Positions 6,204 to 6,962 of a DNA stretch of 6,962 nt are shown piece after piece (the first letter of the stretch is position 1; each line of letters starts with the position of its first letter). The translations under genes and the position numbers were made by a program. The DNA lies in assembly GCA_029961005.1 (NCBI GenBank), contig JASBVW010000073.1:1-6962 (forward strand), written 5' to 3'. Origin of the DNA: Bacillota bacterium. Lineage in GTDB: Bacteria > Bacillota > UBA5301 > JASBVW01. Below the pieces are notes generated by a model. That model was not told where the DNA came from, did not search any database, and saw only the letters and a list, made by a program, of their open reading frames with translations.

Positions 6204-6262
6204 AGTTTTACCAAGTACATAGAAGTATTGTAGAACTAGCGTACAAATAATGTCGAAAGAAA
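6204..6262 (+). promoter_or_regulatory. AT-rich control island upstream of the HTH-divIC pair
   Basis: This stretch is roughly 65% A+T by eye, while sequence on both sides is strongly GC-rich. It contains a weak sigma-A-like pair, TTTACC (6207-6212) and TAGAAC (6231-6236) with an 18-base spacer. It also has two near-identical TAGAASTA words at 6220 and 6231, GTACA at 6215 and 6241, and a Spo0A-box match at 6249-6258. No protein-like frame covers it. It is the only obvious control region between yabQ and divIC. Confidence 0.55.
6249..6258 (+). promoter_or_regulatory. Candidate Spo0A box
   Basis: AATGTCGAAA matches eight of ten bases of the Spo0A box TTTGTCGAAA and contains the full TGTCGAA core (6251-6257). 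In B. subtilis, Spo0A boxes drive spoIIE, which lies a short way downstream of divIC. The box therefore fits the neighbourhood, but a single site found by eye is modest evidence. If transcription starts near 6243, the box would overlap the start and suit repression better than activation. Confidence 0.45.
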
Positions 6263-6325
6263 CCTTGATCCTCTGGCCGGCAAGGATGGTCAAAGGGCGG
6301 GCCGGGAGAAGCGTGGTGGCACCGG

Positions 6326-6583
6326 TTGCAGGTCGAACTGCGGGGCATGGAGCGGCTGAGCCTGCGGGAGCGCCAGGTGGTGGTGCTGAAGGAGATGGGC
6401 TGGAGTACCCAGGCCATCGCCCGGGAACTGGGCCTCAGCCCCAGCACCGTGGCTACGCTCTTTAACCGCGCCCGCACCAAGGGATACCAGGTGGTGGTCG
6501 TCTTGCCGGCAGACGCGTTGGGCCTTCTTCAGAAAGGCGAAGGAGGGGAGGGCGGAGGCCGTGAGGCAGGCGATGAATCGTAG
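6326..6583 (+). CDS. Small orphan helix-turn-helix protein (LuxR / sigma region 4 type)
   Basis: This 85-residue protein is almost only a DNA-binding domain. LSLRERQVVVLKEMGWS at 11-27 and QAIARELGLSPSTVATLFNRAR at 29-50 (given as a range) follow the LuxR C-terminal or sigma-70 region 4 helix-turn-helix pattern, with Thr41 to Phe46 in the recognition helix. No receiver, sigma region 2 or sensor domain is present. The last 15 residues are Gly/Glu-rich and coincide with the purine-rich ribosome site of divIC, so they may be unstructured. The start is uncertain: TTG 6326 has a weak GGTGG before it, and ATG 6347 (78 residues) has no better site. The frame is closed upstream at 6266. The gene overlaps divIC by 23 bases. 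It is likely a transcription regulator; targets are unknown, and B. subtilis has no counterpart here. Confidence 0.75.
   Translation: MQVELRGMERLSLRERQVVVLKEMGWSTQAIARELGLSPSTVATLFNRARTKGYQVVVVLPADALGLLQKGEGGEGGGREAGDES
6545..6552 (+). promoter_or_regulatory. Ribosome binding site of divIC inside the HTH gene
   Basis: GGGGAGGG ends eight bases before the GTG at 6561 and lies within the last codons of the HTH gene. It favours GTG 6561, although GAGG at 6563-6566 could serve the ATG at 6573 instead. Confidence 0.6.
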
Positions 6584-6959
6584 TAGACAGCCGCAGAGTC
6601 ACCCCGGCCCTTCACGCCGTGCACTTCCTCTCTGGCTGCGGTGGGGCCTCCTGCTCTTGGCGGCCTACCTCTGCTTTGGCTATCTCACCGGGCTGGTCAG
6701 CCTGGTGCGGGTCAATGCAGAGATCAGGCGGGTGGAACAGGAGATTGCGGCGCTGGAGCGGGAGAATGCCCGGCTGGCCGGGCAGGTGAAGTACATGGAG
6801 AGCCCCGGGTACGTGGAAAAGGTGGCCCGGGAGGAGCTGGGCCTGGTGGCCCCGGGGGAGATTCGATACCGCGTGGCCGAACCGGTGGCTCCGGACGACC
6901 CTTGGAAGAAGGATGTAGCAAAGCGGCCGGGGGTGGAGAAGAACACTAATTTCTACTGA
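6561..6959 (+). CDS. divIC: Septum formation initiator DivIC/FtsB family
   Basis: DivIC is a small bitopic membrane protein that joins FtsL and DivIB in the divisome and helps trigger septal peptidoglycan synthesis. The product is 132 residues, against 125 in B. subtilis. It has a basic cytoplasmic N-terminus (1-23), one membrane helix at about 24-49, and an extracellular coiled coil at 50-79 (EIRRVEQEIAALERENARL). The family box ESPGYVEKVAREELGLVAPGE is at 80-100. The charged C-terminal tail is of low conservation. Its place after yabQ matches B. subtilis. Translation is probably coupled to the HTH gene, which it overlaps; ATG 6573 is an alternative start giving 128 residues. TGA at 6957 is followed at once by an in-frame TAG. 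The gene is complete, and the window stops three bases later. Confidence 0.92.
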   Translation: MRQAMNRSRQPQSHPGPSRRALPLWLRWGLLLLAAYLCFGYLTGLVSLVRVNAEIRRVEQEIAALERENARLAGQVKYMESPGYVEKVAREELGLVAPGEIRYRVAEPVAPDDPWKKDVAKRPGVEKNTNFY

Positions 6960-6962
6960 TAG

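Noticed and set aside
5294..6293. Long minus-strand open frames opposite yabP and yabQ.
   Set aside because: They are Pro-rich and lack ribosome sites and known motifs, while yabP and yabQ on the plus strand are clearly real.
6250..6465. Open frame starting MSKETLILWPARMVKG just upstream of and overlapping the HTH gene.
   Set aside because: It has no ribosome site, its start lies within the Spo0A-box match, and most of it is the Gly/Pro/Ala-rich shadow of the HTH gene in another frame.
6948..6962. TAATTTCTACTGATAG at the window edge resembles the 3' part of a Cas12a CRISPR repeat (TAATTTCTACT plus a small loop).
   Set aside because: It encodes the last residues and stop of divIC, the 5' part of such a repeat is missing, and the matching GTAGAT arm would lie outside the window. 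Sequence beyond 6962 reading TAGAT and a second copy would revive it.

Overview
The window comes from a GC-rich, endospore-forming member of the Firmicutes, most likely a Clostridia lineage such as the Moorella, Desulfotomaculum or Ammonifex relatives. Three things support this: the sporulation-only families SpoVT, YabP and YabQ, the gene order, and heavy use of TTG and GTG starts behind strong GGAGG ribosome sites. The genus is inference. The locus corresponds to the Bacillus subtilis spoVT-yabM-yabN(mazG)-yabO-yabP-yabQ-divIC neighbourhood.

Region 1 (29-3837, plus strand) is a tight unit of three genes: the forespore regulator spoVT, a MurJ/SpoVB-type lipid flippase in the yabM position, and a two-part mazG (tetrapyrrole-methylase-like domain plus MazG pyrophosphohydrolase). 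The flippase and mazG overlap by four bases. A perfect 14-bp hairpin at 3848-3884 ends the unit and also serves the convergent hup gene.

Region 2 (3911-4373) holds the HU gene hup on the minus strand and a 190-base divergent intergenic region with a small hairpin and candidate promoters for both sides.

Region 3 (4374-6166, plus strand) contains a SpoIID/LytB-domain lytic transglycosylase candidate, then yabP and yabQ. In B. subtilis the slot before yabP is held by yabO (rqcP, an S4 RNA-binding protein). No S4-type gene is present here.

Region 4 (6167-6962) begins with an AT-rich island that carries a good Spo0A-box match and paired direct repeats. A small orphan helix-turn-helix gene follows, overlapping the start of divIC, which ends three bases before the window does. 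Overall the genes link peptidoglycan precursor export, spore cortex and coat assembly, nucleotide-pool cleaning, chromosome packing and septum formation. I found no mobile elements, CRISPR arrays or RNA genes. The most interesting parts are the 6204-6262 control region, the orphan HTH gene, and the SpoIID-like gene in the rqcP slot.
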